The notes: generated from the sequence alone by a model not told the origin. A stretch of 64,000 nucleotides of DNA from Pomphorhynchus laevis (GCA_012934845.2 WNNJ02001293.1:109672-173671), one strand, 5' to 3'; shown: positions 1-11,024, counted from the first letter of the stretch. Numbers and translations: made by a program.

Positions 1-29
1 ATTGCCACATTGGAGGACATATACTTACT

Positions 30-640
30 ATTATGTCGGAACAAAATGATATAGGTGTAATAATACACAAGACACTAAAAACACGTTTGAATACTGTCTG
101 TGATCACAGTAAGGCAGTTCGAGCCTAGTATTGCCTCAAAACTTGTTTCTCGAGAATGAACCCTTCTGTCTTCAAACAACTTCATTGTTCTTTGGTTCGT
201 CCACATCTTGAGTATTGCATTCAAGATGTTTTTCCATGTACTAAAAAAGAAATTACCGATCTTGGATAATGCTTCGTCGCAAGTTTCGAATTTGCTTTCA
301 TAATTCGTATGAGAACAGATTATCCTTGTTAGGTTTATGTTCAATGAGACAAAGACTATGGATCTTGATCACTTTGCAATGTGGCAGTTGTCAAATCATT
401 TGAAGATATTCCACAAATGTTATAAAGATGAGAACTACAAATTGTCGTGGACATCGCCTAACCCTCTATAAATTTTACTCTGGTAAAAATCCTCGAATAA
501 TGAGACGCCACCATCGTGTAATCAACATTTGGAATGCACTACATAAGGAAATTGATGTGTCTTCAGCTATTCACTATTCAAATTTCAAGTGGTAAAGTGG
601 ATTCATAACAGCTGGAACAATCAATCAGTGTTAAACTACC
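30..640 (+). mobile_element. 3' end of a CR1-type LINE, broken
   Basis: The + strand reads, across several frames, the C-terminal third of a non-LTR retrotransposon polymerase. SLVRPHLEYC is at about 190-222, YENRLSLLGL at 308-337, RGHRLTLYKF at 445-474 and RVINIWNAL just after 515. These are typical motifs behind the reverse transcriptase in CR1/Jockey-type LINEs. Several stops and frame changes interrupt it, so it is a dead, 5'-truncated copy. The clade assignment within the CR1/Jockey groups is an inference; the LINE identity is well supported. Confidence 0.7.
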
Positions 641-1180
641 CATTCGGCTGATTAAATTCTACATTTCATTTATTTATTTGTATTTATTTTTGTTTTTAAT
701 ATCTACAGTGAACAGGATACAGCAATTTGCGGCTTTGTATTGTATTCAATAATACAATGAACGATTCGAGAATGTATTTATTAAGAAAATCTTTATTATT
801 AGAATGTATGATTCTGGTTACGACTATGAACACAAATGCAACAAATAATAAACTCTTGTAATTTATTTAATTCTAAATTTTTTAATTCTACAACACACTT
901 GCAGAATATATCAATTAAATAATCTGAGAGTGATCTAAGGCGTTTTAAACAAATTTTAATTTGTTTCGATTTTATTTACAAAAAGTTTACAATTTCGATT
1001 TTTATTACAACAAGTTGAGAAATGTACAGAAGTTGAGAAGTTGAAAGTAGAGAAGTTGAGAAAAAAATAAAGCTTTTATTAAAAACAATAATACATGGGA
1101 TAATAAGTTTTCAGTTAAAGAAAAATAAAAACAAAATATGACAGAAATCTTCTTTATCCTTCTGTTTTTAAGTCCTCAAT
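641..1180. other. AT-rich spacer, no gene seen
   Basis: No coding frame or clear repeat is visible. The stretch is simple AT-rich sequence between the LINE fragment and the 3' end of LINE A, with a short run of GTTGAGAA-like repeats near 1010-1060. Confidence 0.5.
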
Positions 1181-1189
1181 CTTTATAGC

Positions 1190-3632
1190 CTAAGGTCAAG
1201 TGGGATCTGAGCCCTCCAGCCAATGCAACACGCCGCCTTCCGACTAAACACCCGAGGTCTTTCACACCCCCCGCCCCCGAAGAGTCCAATCAAGGTGGAC
1301 TATGATAGGTAATCTAGAGACGAAGAGCTTGAGAAACCTTAGCCTTTGCTCTAGGGACGCCTCTAGAAAAGAAGACTAATCCCGAGATAGCCCAAGTGCC
1401 CCAGAGGCGCACCTGGGTTTCCATATTCACTGACAGATGCTGGGCATGTTTCAGGGCACACCTAGCTCTCTTCAGGATACGTTTAAGTCTATCCAGTCAG
1501 CTTTTGCCGAACAGTTTATCGTAACGGTGAACTCCAGGTATTTTACTCGACTTGTGAAGGTAGGAAGTGATTGATTAGTAAATATGGAAACAGCTGAGAG
1601 TGCTAGTCTCTTCGATTTTTTTCTTGGTGGCAAAGGCGCCATGAAAAACGACCACCTGCGATTTAGTAGAGTTCAAAACAAGATTAGAAATGAGTAGCTG
1701 ATCTTTTAATCTTAAAAAGAATCGCTGATGTCCGAAACTACGTCTTTGCACCTGCGTCCAGAGAACAGGGATGTGGCATCATCACCGTATACCACTAGAC
1801 GTTGTTCGCGTTTAAATATTTTAAAGAGCTCAATGGAAGCAGCAAGATATAAGATTGGAGAAACAGGTTATCCATGAGGCACACCCGTAATATGGCAGAA
1901 CAGACGCGAATCAGGGTCGACTTCATAATAGAATCGCTTAGTGTACGGCCGTATCTCCACCCTGTTAAATTTCTCGCAAGCAACCCGAGGGACCTGAGAG
2001 AAGAGATAACAAAGGGAATGGAGATGCGATCAAATGCAGCAGAAAAATCAATGAAAACATCCACAGCAAGTTGATGAGAATTCTCCTGGCAAAACTGATG
2101 CACTTTATCTATAGCTGAATGAATTGAGTGACATTTGACAAACTCATGGAAATCTGGTGGGATTATGTTTCGCCTACTTAGATTATAGCAGATTTTACGC
2201 GCAAGCGCTTTCTCGTAAATCGACACGAAGGAATTCTGAATCAAAATGGGGCGCCGGTCTTTAGGACAAAAGACCAGGTTTTTCTTTGGAATACAACCAC
2301 GTCACTAATGTTGATGCCGGCCTCATCGGAAGGGGTGGCTAAAAGCATTGTGACGGATACTTCTCTTCTTTGTTTGGCTGTCAAAAGCTGACGGACGTGA
2401 GAAGAGAGTGGAACGACGGATGTGGTGGTTCCCGGAAGAGGCCCCCAAGAGTTAAGAATATCATCGACAGATAGGTCTCTACTCCTGAAGTCTAGCCAAG
2501 GCGGGATTGGTTGAGGTGATTGAGTGCCTCTATAATTATGTAGGGATAGTGATTCCTTTAAAACCTTTTCAGGTCCTATTTTTCCAATCAAGCCAAATGC
2601 TCTATCCTTCAAACACACAAACTTCTCCTTCTTGAACATCTTCCGGAAGGAAGACTGGGTTGGATTAAGGGAAGCAATGCTTGCCCTGTCCTTACCCATT
2701 TGGAACCTATATCTAGTGATCCAATATTCTTTCGAGAGAACTTGTCTGGCAGAAGCAGAGAGGTTGGGAATACGGAGCATGTATGCTAAGGTCTTGAGTT
2801 TTGTCGGAGTGGGACTGTAAATACGACTTTTGTAGGTATTCGAAAGTATAGCGGTAGCTTGCAAAGAGAGGTAGGAATTCAATTCGGTTAGACTTTTATT
2901 AAAATTCGGGGGGTGCGTTGGATAATTGCCTGAAAGAAAGCCACTCTGATTGAATCAAAGTGGAATCTTCTTCGAAGCAGCGTATCCTCTTCTATCTGCC
3001 AGCAAATCAAGTCATGGGAGATTGACAGATGTTGTCGAGACTGCTCCGTACAGTGGGGTTTCAACAACCACCTCTCATGGCGCAGTATAAGTCGAGGAGT
3101 GAATTCGTTGATGTGCAATAAAAGGTAGAGGACGGTGGTATATAAATAAGATAATCCTAGCTCCGCGGAGTGCTGCATTAATCCAACGACCAGTTCTGTC
3201 GTTGAAGTCACCAAGTACCATGTCATAACCGCTATCTATAATTATATCTAGATCACGGTTCTTGTGAATTTCACCTGGGCGGTTGTAGACATTGGCTAGG
3301 CTTAGACGTTTACCATTCTTACTGAGTAAAACTACTAAACAAGAAAGGGCTGGACAAGAATAGTAGAGTAGCAGGGAAGATCTTAAGTAGCATTTAACTA
3401 AGGTTAAAACACCTTGAGATGAATAGGAGTGAGTCGGGGTTATGTACGGAGTATAGTGGGAACAAATGTGCTTGGGAATGAATCGAGTTATGTTTTGGGG
3501 GAAACTGATAGACCGCATTTCCTGAAGGACAATCACATCTGCATCTCTACCATATAGAAGTGTAAGGGCAGTAGCTCCTCCCGAATTCCACTGAAGAATA
3601 TTCAGTGAAAAAGGCTCACGAGTACTCTGCAT
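1190..3632 (-). pseudogene. LINE A ORF2 (endonuclease plus reverse transcriptase), decayed
   Basis: The reading begins at an ATG at 3632 with the endonuclease motif LNILQWNSGG, then DADVIVLQE and later GDFNDRTGRW, the strand-nicking endonuclease of target-primed retrotransposons. The reverse transcriptase follows at about 2244-1770: SIYEKALARKI, the motif-A region FIDFSAAFDRIS with its aspartate, then YGDDATSLFSG as the catalytic box. Between them lies a linker with SPQPIPPWLDFRSRDLS. At least four frame changes split it into pieces of 113-213 codons, so the copy is dead. Confidence 0.75.
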
Positions 3633-3639
3633 TGTGTTA

Positions 3640-4840
3640 GGTCAGCTGGGTGCGATTGCCTCATCGTTAGACAGAGCTAGGTGCTGAAAGGTTGCCCTTC
3701 CCGCCACTAACTCCGTCCTGGGCGAGCACTTACCCACGGGCAGTGTATTGATTTCCGAGGGAGGCCTTTCGTAGCAGCTTCCCGATCTTTAACTGAGGAT
3801 CAGAAAGTGAAACTTCACCCCTTTTCTTCGATGCAGGGGCAACCGACAAGAAAGTTTCAGGTGATGAAAACAGCGAAGAGTTCATATTCGCAACAAGTTT
3901 CTCCATTTGCGATATAATTGATTTTTAATTTGAGTCAAATAGGTGGATGATATTCCTGTCCGACATACGATTATCTGGATTAGCTGCCGGGGCAGCAAGC
4001 TGTCATTTTCTATTAATTGGAGGACTCACATAGTCCCTTCTGTATATTTTGAAGATGGGATACTTTCTGGACCAGGCAGGGTGTTCCCCGTTACAATTAG
4101 CACACTTGGGAGAATCCCCGCATTTTCCCCTGCTTTTAATGAGTAATATGAGTTCCGAGAACGGACTCCGCAGATTTGAACTTTAGAACAATTAAAATCC
4201 TAGTGCCCACTGTTGTGGCATACCCTACAATAGGGGAAGGTAAGATTGTCTTCTTCAACAATAGAGAAGAGTAAATTGTACCCTAGGAAGGGGTTGCAGG
4301 CAGATTGGCATAACGTAAGACCGTGTCCCGATTCCACCGAACAGGAAGCCACTGGAATCGGAAAACCAGATTTGCCTTTTAAACTCGTACATTCGAAAGC
4401 TTGTATAAAGACTTCAGAGCAAGAAATTCATCATCCTCCAGATGAGGATGGAAGTTCGAGATTTTCATAGTTGTAAGGATATGTTTGTGTTTAATAATCC
4501 CAAGATCTTTAAAATTCCGATTAAAAATACTGACATAATCAGATGCTAATTCAATAATAGTGAAAAAAATTTTATTGATGAGTCGTACATTTTGACCGAA
4601 TTAAATATAATCCTGTTGGGAAAGTCTTTAACAAATCCTCTCAAAAATATTGAAAAGAGCTTATGACGCTCTTGTTGATGGGACAGTTTAATTACAATTA
4701 AGTTTTTTAGCTTCGGGATGGGGGGAAGGCCCCCTCATCCTGTTGAGAACAAACACTAATTTGCTTGAGATGATCGTTGACAAAAGTTACCTTAGAAACG
4801 TATTTTCCCTCTGGAAAATTGTTTGTATCGTGACTTGGAG
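3640..4840 (-). pseudogene. LINE A ORF1 (Gag-like, CCHC zinc knuckles), decayed
   Basis: On the - strand the frames between about 4250 and 3990 read a pattern of C-x2-C-x4-H followed by GKCGDSPKCANC, GEHPAWSRKYPIF and more, matching the zinc-knuckle region of copy B ORF1. ORF1 proteins of this LINE group bind the element RNA and package it into a ribonucleoprotein. The upstream half (about 4480-4840) is recognised only by similarity to copy B. Stops and frame changes make it non-functional. Confidence 0.6.
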
Positions 4841-4890
4841 TTGATAAAATGTTTTATTTGTTTCATACAAGATAAAATGGTTGTCTGAAA

Positions 4891-4928
4891 CGGACACGTA
4901 GTGGTATGTCCATTCCACTACGTGCCTG
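4891..4928. repeat. Hairpin with CACGTAGTGG arms
   Basis: The arms CACGTAGTGG and CCACTACGTG face each other across a ten-base loop, and pairing extends outwards with one mismatch. It lies just past the 5' end of LINE A. It could be a remnant of a fold-back element or a chance palindrome; no protein signal accompanies it. Confidence 0.5.
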
Positions 4929-5239
4929 TTTAGGTACTGATTTAAGAATTTACATTCCCACTATAGAAAGAGTGAGTAACAGTTTGGACAGATAGACGAA
5001 TTACTCTGCTATCAAATAAAACTAATGTATCTTTATCAAGAACGCGCTTTCCAAAAGCTTCAGTATAATCTTTCCGTCCCTATTCGTTTGAAATCGTATT
5101 CTTTCAAGGTTGCATGTAACTTTGTGCTCAGTTACATTATTCTCTTTCAAGTCAGGCTCTACGTCGTATTCTTTCAAGTCAGGCAAACGTCAAATCAATG
5201 GCTCCCACGAACTTTCCATCATCAAGCAAATATTAATCT

Positions 5240-5940
5240 GTGTAAAATTGAACTATTAGAATCTTTAAATATTTTGATAAATCAAAATTATTCAAAAGTA
5301 GGGACATCTATATTTAGACAAATAAGAAATTTCCCAATGGGAGGTAATAGTAGCCCAATTATAGCTGACTTTTTTTAAGCTTTATAGAATATGAATTTGT
5401 TCAAAACCGGTTTAAAAAATAAATCTAAATTATATAAATATATGAAATATATGTTTCGATATATTGATAATACATGTGTATTTAACTCTAATAATTTATA
5501 TTCAATAAGACAACAAATTTAATCATCTAGTCTTATTCTTAATAAAACTAATATTAAGGATAAAGAATGTATATATCTAGATATGAAAACTAAATTAACA
5601 TTAATTAAAACTATTATTTATTTATATCATAAAGATATTTAAATGTACAAAAAACATTTTTGCATGAGCATTAATGCATACAATATAAATAATTATAATA
5701 ATTATATTATTAAATATAATACATTAAATAATGAAATTTTAAGAATAGCCATAATATGTAATGATATCGACTTTCGTCAAAATCATTTAAATAATTTAAT
5801 AGATACATATTTTAAACTAGTGACTATAAAAATACAATCTAACAGAAGATAGCTAAATAGATAAATCAATACAATATTATAAAAAATAAATTTAAACTCT
5901 TAAACGGAAAATGTTTATGGGTAAATGATAAATAATTTAC
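5240..5940 (+). mobile_element. Naiad-like Penelope element fragment (RT part), copy 1
   Basis: The + strand reads a decayed version of the reverse transcriptase encoded by the better copy at 55627-57735. It has KIELLESLNILI, then MGGNSSPIIADF (motif B), then YIDNTCVFNSNN, where the normal YIDD catalytic box has become YIDN. In-frame stops follow. The last 537 bases (5404-5940) are almost identical to 8748-9284. The copy is truncated at both ends and lacks the endonuclease. Confidence 0.8.
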
Positions 5941-5970
5941 GTATATGATAAATAATTTATGATAAATAAA

Positions 5971-6000
5971 AGTCAGGCTCTACTTTAGTAGAGCCTGACT
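5971..6000. repeat. Perfect 13-bp stem hairpin AGTCAGGCTCTAC
   Basis: AGTCAGGCTCTAC and GTAGAGCCTGACT pair perfectly across a four-base loop TTTA. A third, slightly changed copy follows directly at about 6002-6020, and single copies of the arm occur near 5150-5185 on the other side of the Penelope-like fragment. The same words on both sides suggest local duplication around the insertion. The hairpin also supplies the last codons of the acidic ORF on the - strand. Confidence 0.7.
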
Positions 6001-6807
6001 TTAGTCAGGCCCTACTTTAGTACAGCAGTGGTGATTTCCCGAATCGTTGTTGTCCTCCATCAGCGTTATAGTCGCAAGGTAGTCATTCCCATAACCGTTG
6101 CAGTCATTGCTTCTGTTATCTGATAGAACATCAATTACACCGACAATATTAAAGGTATCTACAGTGTCAACCTCTGAACTATAAGCCCAGGTGTCTTCAC
6201 AATCCTTATCACTGTCGTTTCCAGTTCTTCTATCAATAAGAGCATCATCACACTCTCTTTCGGTTCCGACTCTGTTATCAGACAAGTCTTCAGATCGTTC
6301 ATCGACATCGTCGATAGGTCCCACGTTTTCCATCAGCGCTATAGTTCCAAGGAAGTCATTCCCATATCCATTGCAGTCATTGCTCCTGTTATCTGATAGA
6401 GCATCAATTACTCTAACAATATTAAATGAATCTACAGTGTCAACCTCTGAACTATAAGCCCAGCTATCCTCACAATCCTCATCACTGTCGTTTCCAGTTC
6501 TGCAATCAATAAGAGCATCATCACACTCTCTTTCGGTTTCGATTCTGTTATCAGACAAGTCTTTAGATCCTTCATCTGCATCGTCGATAGATCCCACGTT
6601 GATTTCTCCATGAACATATACAGTACCATCACTGCCCTCGATAAATACTTCATCACAATCGTAACCTATGAATTCCTGGAAGTTGACTTCGACATGGTCA
6701 ATGTAAAAACGCAAAATACCCTTCGAATTAAGAAAACCCAACAAGAAATGATTAAGAGAGTGTTCCAAGCGTTCAGAAATATCCTCTCGATCATCAACAG
6801 TATCCCC
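6001..6807 (-). CDS. Unrecognised acidic protein with two 91-residue repeats (probable exon or pseudogene)
   Basis: The - strand frame is open from 6840 to 6001 without an ATG near its start, so an upstream exon is likely; an acceptor CAG at 6808-6810 would open it in phase. It begins DTVDDREDISERLEHSLNHF, then carries two tandem 91-residue repeats encoded at 6329-6601 and 6056-6328, each rich in Asp, Glu and Asn with LSDNR, ECDDALID and DCNGYGND. The C-terminus runs into the hairpin repeat at 5971-6020, so it may be truncated by it. No domain was recognised. The open frame through both diverged repeats suggests it was once, or still is, coding. Confidence 0.4.
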   Translation of the reverse strand, partial: GDTVDDREDISERLEHSLNHFLLGFLNSKGILRFYIDHVEVNFQEFIGYDCDEVFIEGSDGTVYVHGEINVGSIDDADEGSKDLSDNRIETERECDDALIDCRTGNDSDEDCEDSWAYSSEVDTVDSFNIVRVIDALSDNRSNDCNGYGNDFLGTIALMENVGPIDDVDERSEDLSDNRVGTERECDDALIDRRTGNDSDKDCEDTWAYSSEVDTVDTFNIVGVIDVLSDNRSNDCNGYGNDYLATITLMEDNNDSGNHHCCTKVGPD

Positions 6808-6910
6808 CTGACGACTGTTCAGCCAGCGTTGGCCATATCTTCAAGAACGATTCGTAAGCAAAATTCATTAGACCACCATCCCCCATAGTTGTTTTTTTAA
6901 AGTTACTTAC

Positions 6911-6997
6911 CAATCCCTTTGAAGCTCCGACGTGCACTGTTTCGTTCGTCAAAGTTATTTGCGGATTCAAAGTAATTTCACAACAACACCATACAAA
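6911..6997 (-). CDS. Candidate upstream exon of the acidic repeat gene
   Basis: On the - strand a strong donor GTAAGT (6905-6910) ends a 29-codon open block reading EITLNPQITLTNETVHVG in the frame that joins in phase to the exon at 6807 through a 103-base intron. Its own acceptor TTAG would lie just right of 6997. No start codon is included, so more exons would be needed. A second frame through the same block is also open, so this is a suggestion rather than a firm call. Confidence 0.25.
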
Positions 6998-7200
6998 CTA
7001 ACATCCTTTAAGAGTTTATTTTTACATTTGCTAGCTACTGCCATCAAGTACGAAGGCAAATATAATCAAAATGTGTTACTGTAATAATATATTTTAGAAA
7101 TGTGTACTAATTAGCTGTGCAAATTTCAATAATATTTTTATGTAAATAATATAATAATATATTATTTATTAATTTATATTAATTAATAATATTAATAATA

Positions 7201-7370
7201 GTTGACGATATAATATTAATAATTATATACAATAAAAAATATTTTTATCAAAACCAGTTCAATAAAATTGCATTTTTGATAAAATGTTGACGATATAATA
7301 TTAATAATTATATACAATAAAAAATATTTTTATCAAAACCAGTTCAATAAAATTGCATTTTTGATAAAAT
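7201..7370. repeat. Two perfect tandem copies of an 85-bp unit
   Basis: The unit starting GTTGACGATATAATATTAAT at 7201 repeats from 7286 with no visible difference, ending near 7370. Identity in such AT-rich sequence implies a recent duplication. No coding sense. Confidence 0.85.
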
Positions 7371-8747
7371 GTATACATCAGATTTAATCCAATGAACGTT
7401 TTTACAATTACATTCATATAAAAATAAATATAAAATATTAATATTTTATAAATTAAAATATAAATTGGTAAATACAAAATTTGTTTATTATATAAAAGAT
7501 AAACGAAACTATTGTTTGAATACTCAAAATACAAGTGTAAATGTGTATACAAAAAGAAAAAAGAAAAAAAATAAAATTTTTAATAAAAGCATTAACCACT
7601 TAATTAATTTACAAATTCACGCGAATTCTTAGGAGTTCTCGCTGTCGTAATATGTTTAAGCTTGTGTTCCATTAGAATATCATAAGATGTTTTCCAAGCT
7701 AATTCGTCTATATATTTATCAATATATCCATTTTGAAACGAAGCTAAATTGAAGATACTTTAAAATAACTATAATTAGAGAAACTTGCTTCACTTTTGTT
7801 AAGTTTAAAACAATTAAAGTTAATAGGTTCATATGAAATACTGGGTTTTAAAAATTATTTTAATAGATGATTCAGTTAAGTGGTTCTGTTTATTGATGAG
7901 GTTATAGATACCCCCTATGTGTAATATTAGATGTGCTAAAATATGCTTCCCGAACTCATTTTTAAGACATTAAGATATTTATCAAATACAATATAATGAT
8001 GTAGCAAGAATACAATATAATGATGTAGCAAGAATATATGCAGCAAGAATAAGTTACTACAGCTTAGTCGCTCTCGCACACTAAGATGCTTGTCTCTAAG
8101 TCTGCATGTCATATGCAGCCAATCGGCGAAAAGAAGAAACGAAAACAAGTTGTTTTGAAAATATCTACCAGTTATACTGTATAACATCTCTTTATATGTT
8201 TTATTGAAAGTTAACTGACTGTTTTATTAAAATTATTGATCGGTTTACAGCTTCATCCCACTTCATTTTATATTAACTAACGTTATTGTTTTAACATTAT
8301 TTACTAGGTTCAATGTATCATCAGTCTTTGTTGTTTTCGAATTATTTAACAGTTTAATGGATCATCTCAATTTTCTTACTTCTCATTTTTATCAAAAGTA
8401 GAACATCACAATATCGTCGTAATACTCTGTTTTAAAGACTTAACGAAATGCTCGAATAGTCTAATTATACTATGTGCGTTCATTAAAAATACAAAACCTA
8501 ATCAAGCGTTAACACTTTACTTACAAGCAAATTACCACACATTTTCATAAGTAAGAATTTATAAGTAAGAAAAATAAAAGACAAAAATAATAAAAAATAA
8601 AAAACAAAAGAAATAAAAAAAACTAAAAAATCATTTTAGTTCTATTTGTTTTCATTAGTAAGAGTCTATTGAAAAAACATAAAATAACACAAAATAGTGT
8701 TTATATACCAAATATTTTTTAAATTTTACCATTTAGCGTTCTGCCAT
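7371..8747. other. AT-rich spacer with a small 24-bp tandem repeat
   Basis: No gene is supported here. The only structure noted is two copies of a 24-bp unit at 7987-8034 (TACAATATAATGATGTAGCA plus four bases). Open frames in this stretch are short and compositionally simple. Confidence 0.5.
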
Positions 8748-9690
8748 AAACCGGTTTAAAAAATAAATCTAAATTATATAAATATATGAAATATATGTTT
8801 CGATATATTGATAATACATGTGTATTTAACTCTAATAATTTATATTCAATAAGACAACAAATTTAACCATCTAGTCTTATTCTTAATAAAACTAATATTA
8901 AGGATAAAGAATGTATATATCTAGATATGAAAACTAAATTAACATTAATTAAAACTATTATTTATTTATATCATAAAGATATTTAAATGTACAAAAAACA
9001 TTTTTGCATGAGCATTAATGCATACAATATAAATAATTATAATAATTATATTATTAAATATAATACATTAAATAATGAAATTTTAAGAATAGCCATAATA
9101 TGTAATGATATCGACTTTCGTCAAAATCATTTAAATAATTTAATAGATACATATTTTAAACTAGTGACTATAAAAATACAATCTAACAGAAGATAGCTAA
9201 ATAGATAAATCAATACAATATTATAAAAAATAAATTTAAACTCTTAAACGGAAAATGTTTATGGGTATATGATAAATAATTTACTTTGTATTAGAATAAG
9301 ATACATGATAATCAAATTTCATCAGAAAAATACTTCATTAGCATGTATTTGGCCCCTGTTATGTTGAGTATAGTAATACGAGCTGAAACCTGATTACATA
9401 GCAGTTCCTCCTGATGACCTCCCATCTTTATACTGATACATCCGCTATTATTTATTAGTCAATTTATAAAAATTGGCTTTGATTTTAAATTTCAATTTTT
9501 TATTTTAACTTGATATAAATATATATTGTATAAAATCAATATGTTATATGTTATATGAAATCTTATATAAAATTATAAAATTATTTATAATTATTTATAA
9601 TTATTTATTATTTAATTATTTTACTTTTATTTATCATTATGTTTAATTTATAAATAATTTAATATACGTAGACTCAGCTACCTGATTTGA
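8748..9690 (+). mobile_element. Naiad-like Penelope element fragment with 3' tail, copy 2
   Basis: This is a 5'-truncated copy running from the reverse-transcriptase catalytic region (again YIDN) through the C-terminal coding part to a complete 3' tail. The tail holds the blocks seen behind the better copy at 55258-55626: TTAGAATAAGATAC, GCATGTATTTGGCCCC, CAGTTCCTCCTGATGA, TTTATTAGTCAATTTATAAA, and finally TACGTAGACTCAG close to 9690. The first 537 bases duplicate 5404-5940. Confidence 0.8.
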
Positions 9691-9901
9691 TCGTTAGCAT
9701 TCAATTCTAAAAATTGTTCAAATGACAATTCACTCATTCCAAACGTTACCATTAAGAGAAAGTCATCCTGAGTAACACCTTCGCGTTAATATATTTCACC
9801 GTCTTTTACAATGAGGTTGATTAATATACATCGACTATTTTGTATATTTATACTTTAAAAGCTAATTGATGTAAATATTATATTTGGATTATATAATATA
9901 T

Positions 9902-9986
9902 GTATCTAAATGCCATTCCCAGAAAAAAGAAATTGAATATTTCTTCAATATTTCGTTCGCTAACCGCGGACATTATTAAGAAGGAT
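9902..9986 (+). repeat. Left inverted-repeat arm of the compact Penelope element
   Basis: Pairs with 10669-10755 in reverse orientation; about four differences were seen over 85 bases. Coding for the reverse transcriptase appears to begin directly at its inner edge. Confidence 0.8.
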
Positions 9987-10050
9987 ATTATCATGTACAA
10001 CAAATTTTTCCTTTGATAGCATTATATATAAACAACTTTTTGGTGTAGCT

Positions 10051-10647
10051 ATGGGATCACCAATCGGCCCCGCCTTGGCTGACCTGTACATGCAAAAGCT
10101 AGAGGAAGAGGCTATAAGCCGTTGTGATATACGACCTATCGCATTTTATCGTTACATCGATAATATATTTGTTATTTGGTCAGAAAGTCGTGATAAAGCA
10201 GATGATTTCGTTAGAATTTTCAATTCATTGAATCCTCGAATAGAAGTGACAATTACCTGGCCTTCTAACGAGTTTTTACCATTCCTAGATTGCGAAGTTT
10301 TGACCACTAATGTCTCCGTCACTAAAGTATTCAGAAAAGCCACAGAAACTAGCTTGTATATTCCTTGGGACAGCAGTCATTCAGCATCAACAAAACTAGG
10401 TGTGTTTCGTGGCTTCTGTTTAAGAGCGTATCGAATCTGTAACAAAGAAGTTTATCTAAACGCCGAATTAAGCAAAGTCTTGAGAATATTTACATCTCAA
10501 ACTGGGCATGGCATCGACTTTGACAATGTGTCAGTTTTGATTTCCGAGCCTAACTTAAAACGCCGATTAGTTATGGAGGCTGTCGCTATAAAAATCCTAG
10601 AACCAAATTTGAATGTCCAAAATGATTTTGTTTTTCATACATTGTAA
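10051..10647 (+). CDS. Penelope RT/endonuclease remnant with internal in-frame deletion, 198 aa
   Basis: The first residues, MGSPIGPALADLYM, are reverse-transcriptase motif B of canonical Penelope elements, and YRYIDNIFVIW is the catalytic box with the second aspartate of YIDD changed to asparagine. Frame-open sequence continues upstream to about 9984 (FSFDSIIYKQLFGVA), so the ATG is internal to the old gene. After about residue 150 it passes directly to TGHGIDFD and RRLVMEAVAIKILEPNLN, the end of the C-terminal GIY-YIG endonuclease. The rest of the polymerase and the GIY-YIG catalytic strand are missing, yet the junction is in frame. It cannot be an active polymerase. Confidence 0.7.
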   Translation: MGSPIGPALADLYMQKLEEEAISRCDIRPIAFYRYIDNIFVIWSESRDKADDFVRIFNSLNPRIEVTITWPSNEFLPFLDCEVLTTNVSVTKVFRKATETSLYIPWDSSHSASTKLGVFRGFCLRAYRICNKEVYLNAELSKVLRIFTSQTGHGIDFDNVSVLISEPNLKRRLVMEAVAIKILEPNLNVQNDFVFHTL

Positions 10648-10668
10648 CTTAACTTGTTTTATTGTTTC

Positions 10669-10755
10669 AGATACTTCTTGATAATGTCCGCGGTTAGCGA
10701 ACGAAATATCGAAGAAATATTCAATTTCTTTTTTCTGGGAATGGCATTTAGATAC
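10669..10755 (-). repeat. Right inverted-repeat arm of the compact Penelope element
   Basis: Reverse complement of 9902-9986. It starts 22 bases after the stop codon of the internal ORF. Confidence 0.8.
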
Positions 10756-11024
10756 AAAAATAATTATTCCCCCCAGAATGTCTCATTCCGTTTCAAATTA
10801 TATAATATATGCATTATAATATTAACATTATTAATTTAATATAATTATTTAACAAGATTACAATAAAATTGGATTACATTCCAATTTAAATTGATAAATA
10901 TAAAATTGTTGTCGATAAGCAATACTAATATTTATTTTAATTATTTTAAAATTACATATTATCCATTGTGCAATATTAGTAAATAATGAATATTAATTAA
11001 TACCTATTCTTACAAACAATAAAT
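10756..11024. other. AT-rich spacer
   Basis: No feature supported between the Penelope-like element and the stop codon of the neighbouring gene. Confidence 0.4.

Larger units (their letters stand above)
1190..4840 (-). mobile_element. I/Jockey-superfamily LINE copy A (two ORFs, decayed)
   Basis: This is a nearly full-length but decayed non-LTR retrotransposon on the - strand. From its 5' end (right) it has an ORF1 remnant with CCHC zinc knuckles, an ORF2 with an apurinic-type endonuclease and a reverse transcriptase, and a GC-richer 3' part at 1190-1500. It is collinear with copy B at 51550-55080, which supports both the boundaries and the domain order. Its catalytic box reads YGDD where copy B has YADD. 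Several frameshifts break ORF2. The zinc knuckles and the opening NILQWNSGG of the endonuclease point to the I/Jockey/R1 assemblage; the exact clade was not settled. Confidence 0.8.
9902..10755 (+). mobile_element. Compact canonical Penelope-like element flanked by inverted repeats
   Basis: An 85-base inverted repeat bounds the element: the left arm at 9902-9986 contains ATGCCATTCCCAGAAAAAAG and CGTTCGCTAACCGCGGACAT; the right arm at 10669-10755 is its reverse complement with only a few differences. Between them is a single open coding block joining part of a Penelope reverse transcriptase to the end of its GIY-YIG endonuclease. Penelope-like elements are known for terminal repeats and inverted or tandem rearrangements, so this looks like a shortened derivative. 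At 854 bp it cannot encode all functions. Confidence 0.7.

Noticed and set aside
6191-6457. 88-codon Ser-rich + strand frame
   Set aside because: Mirror of the acidic repeat ORF on the - strand; the repeat makes both strands look open.
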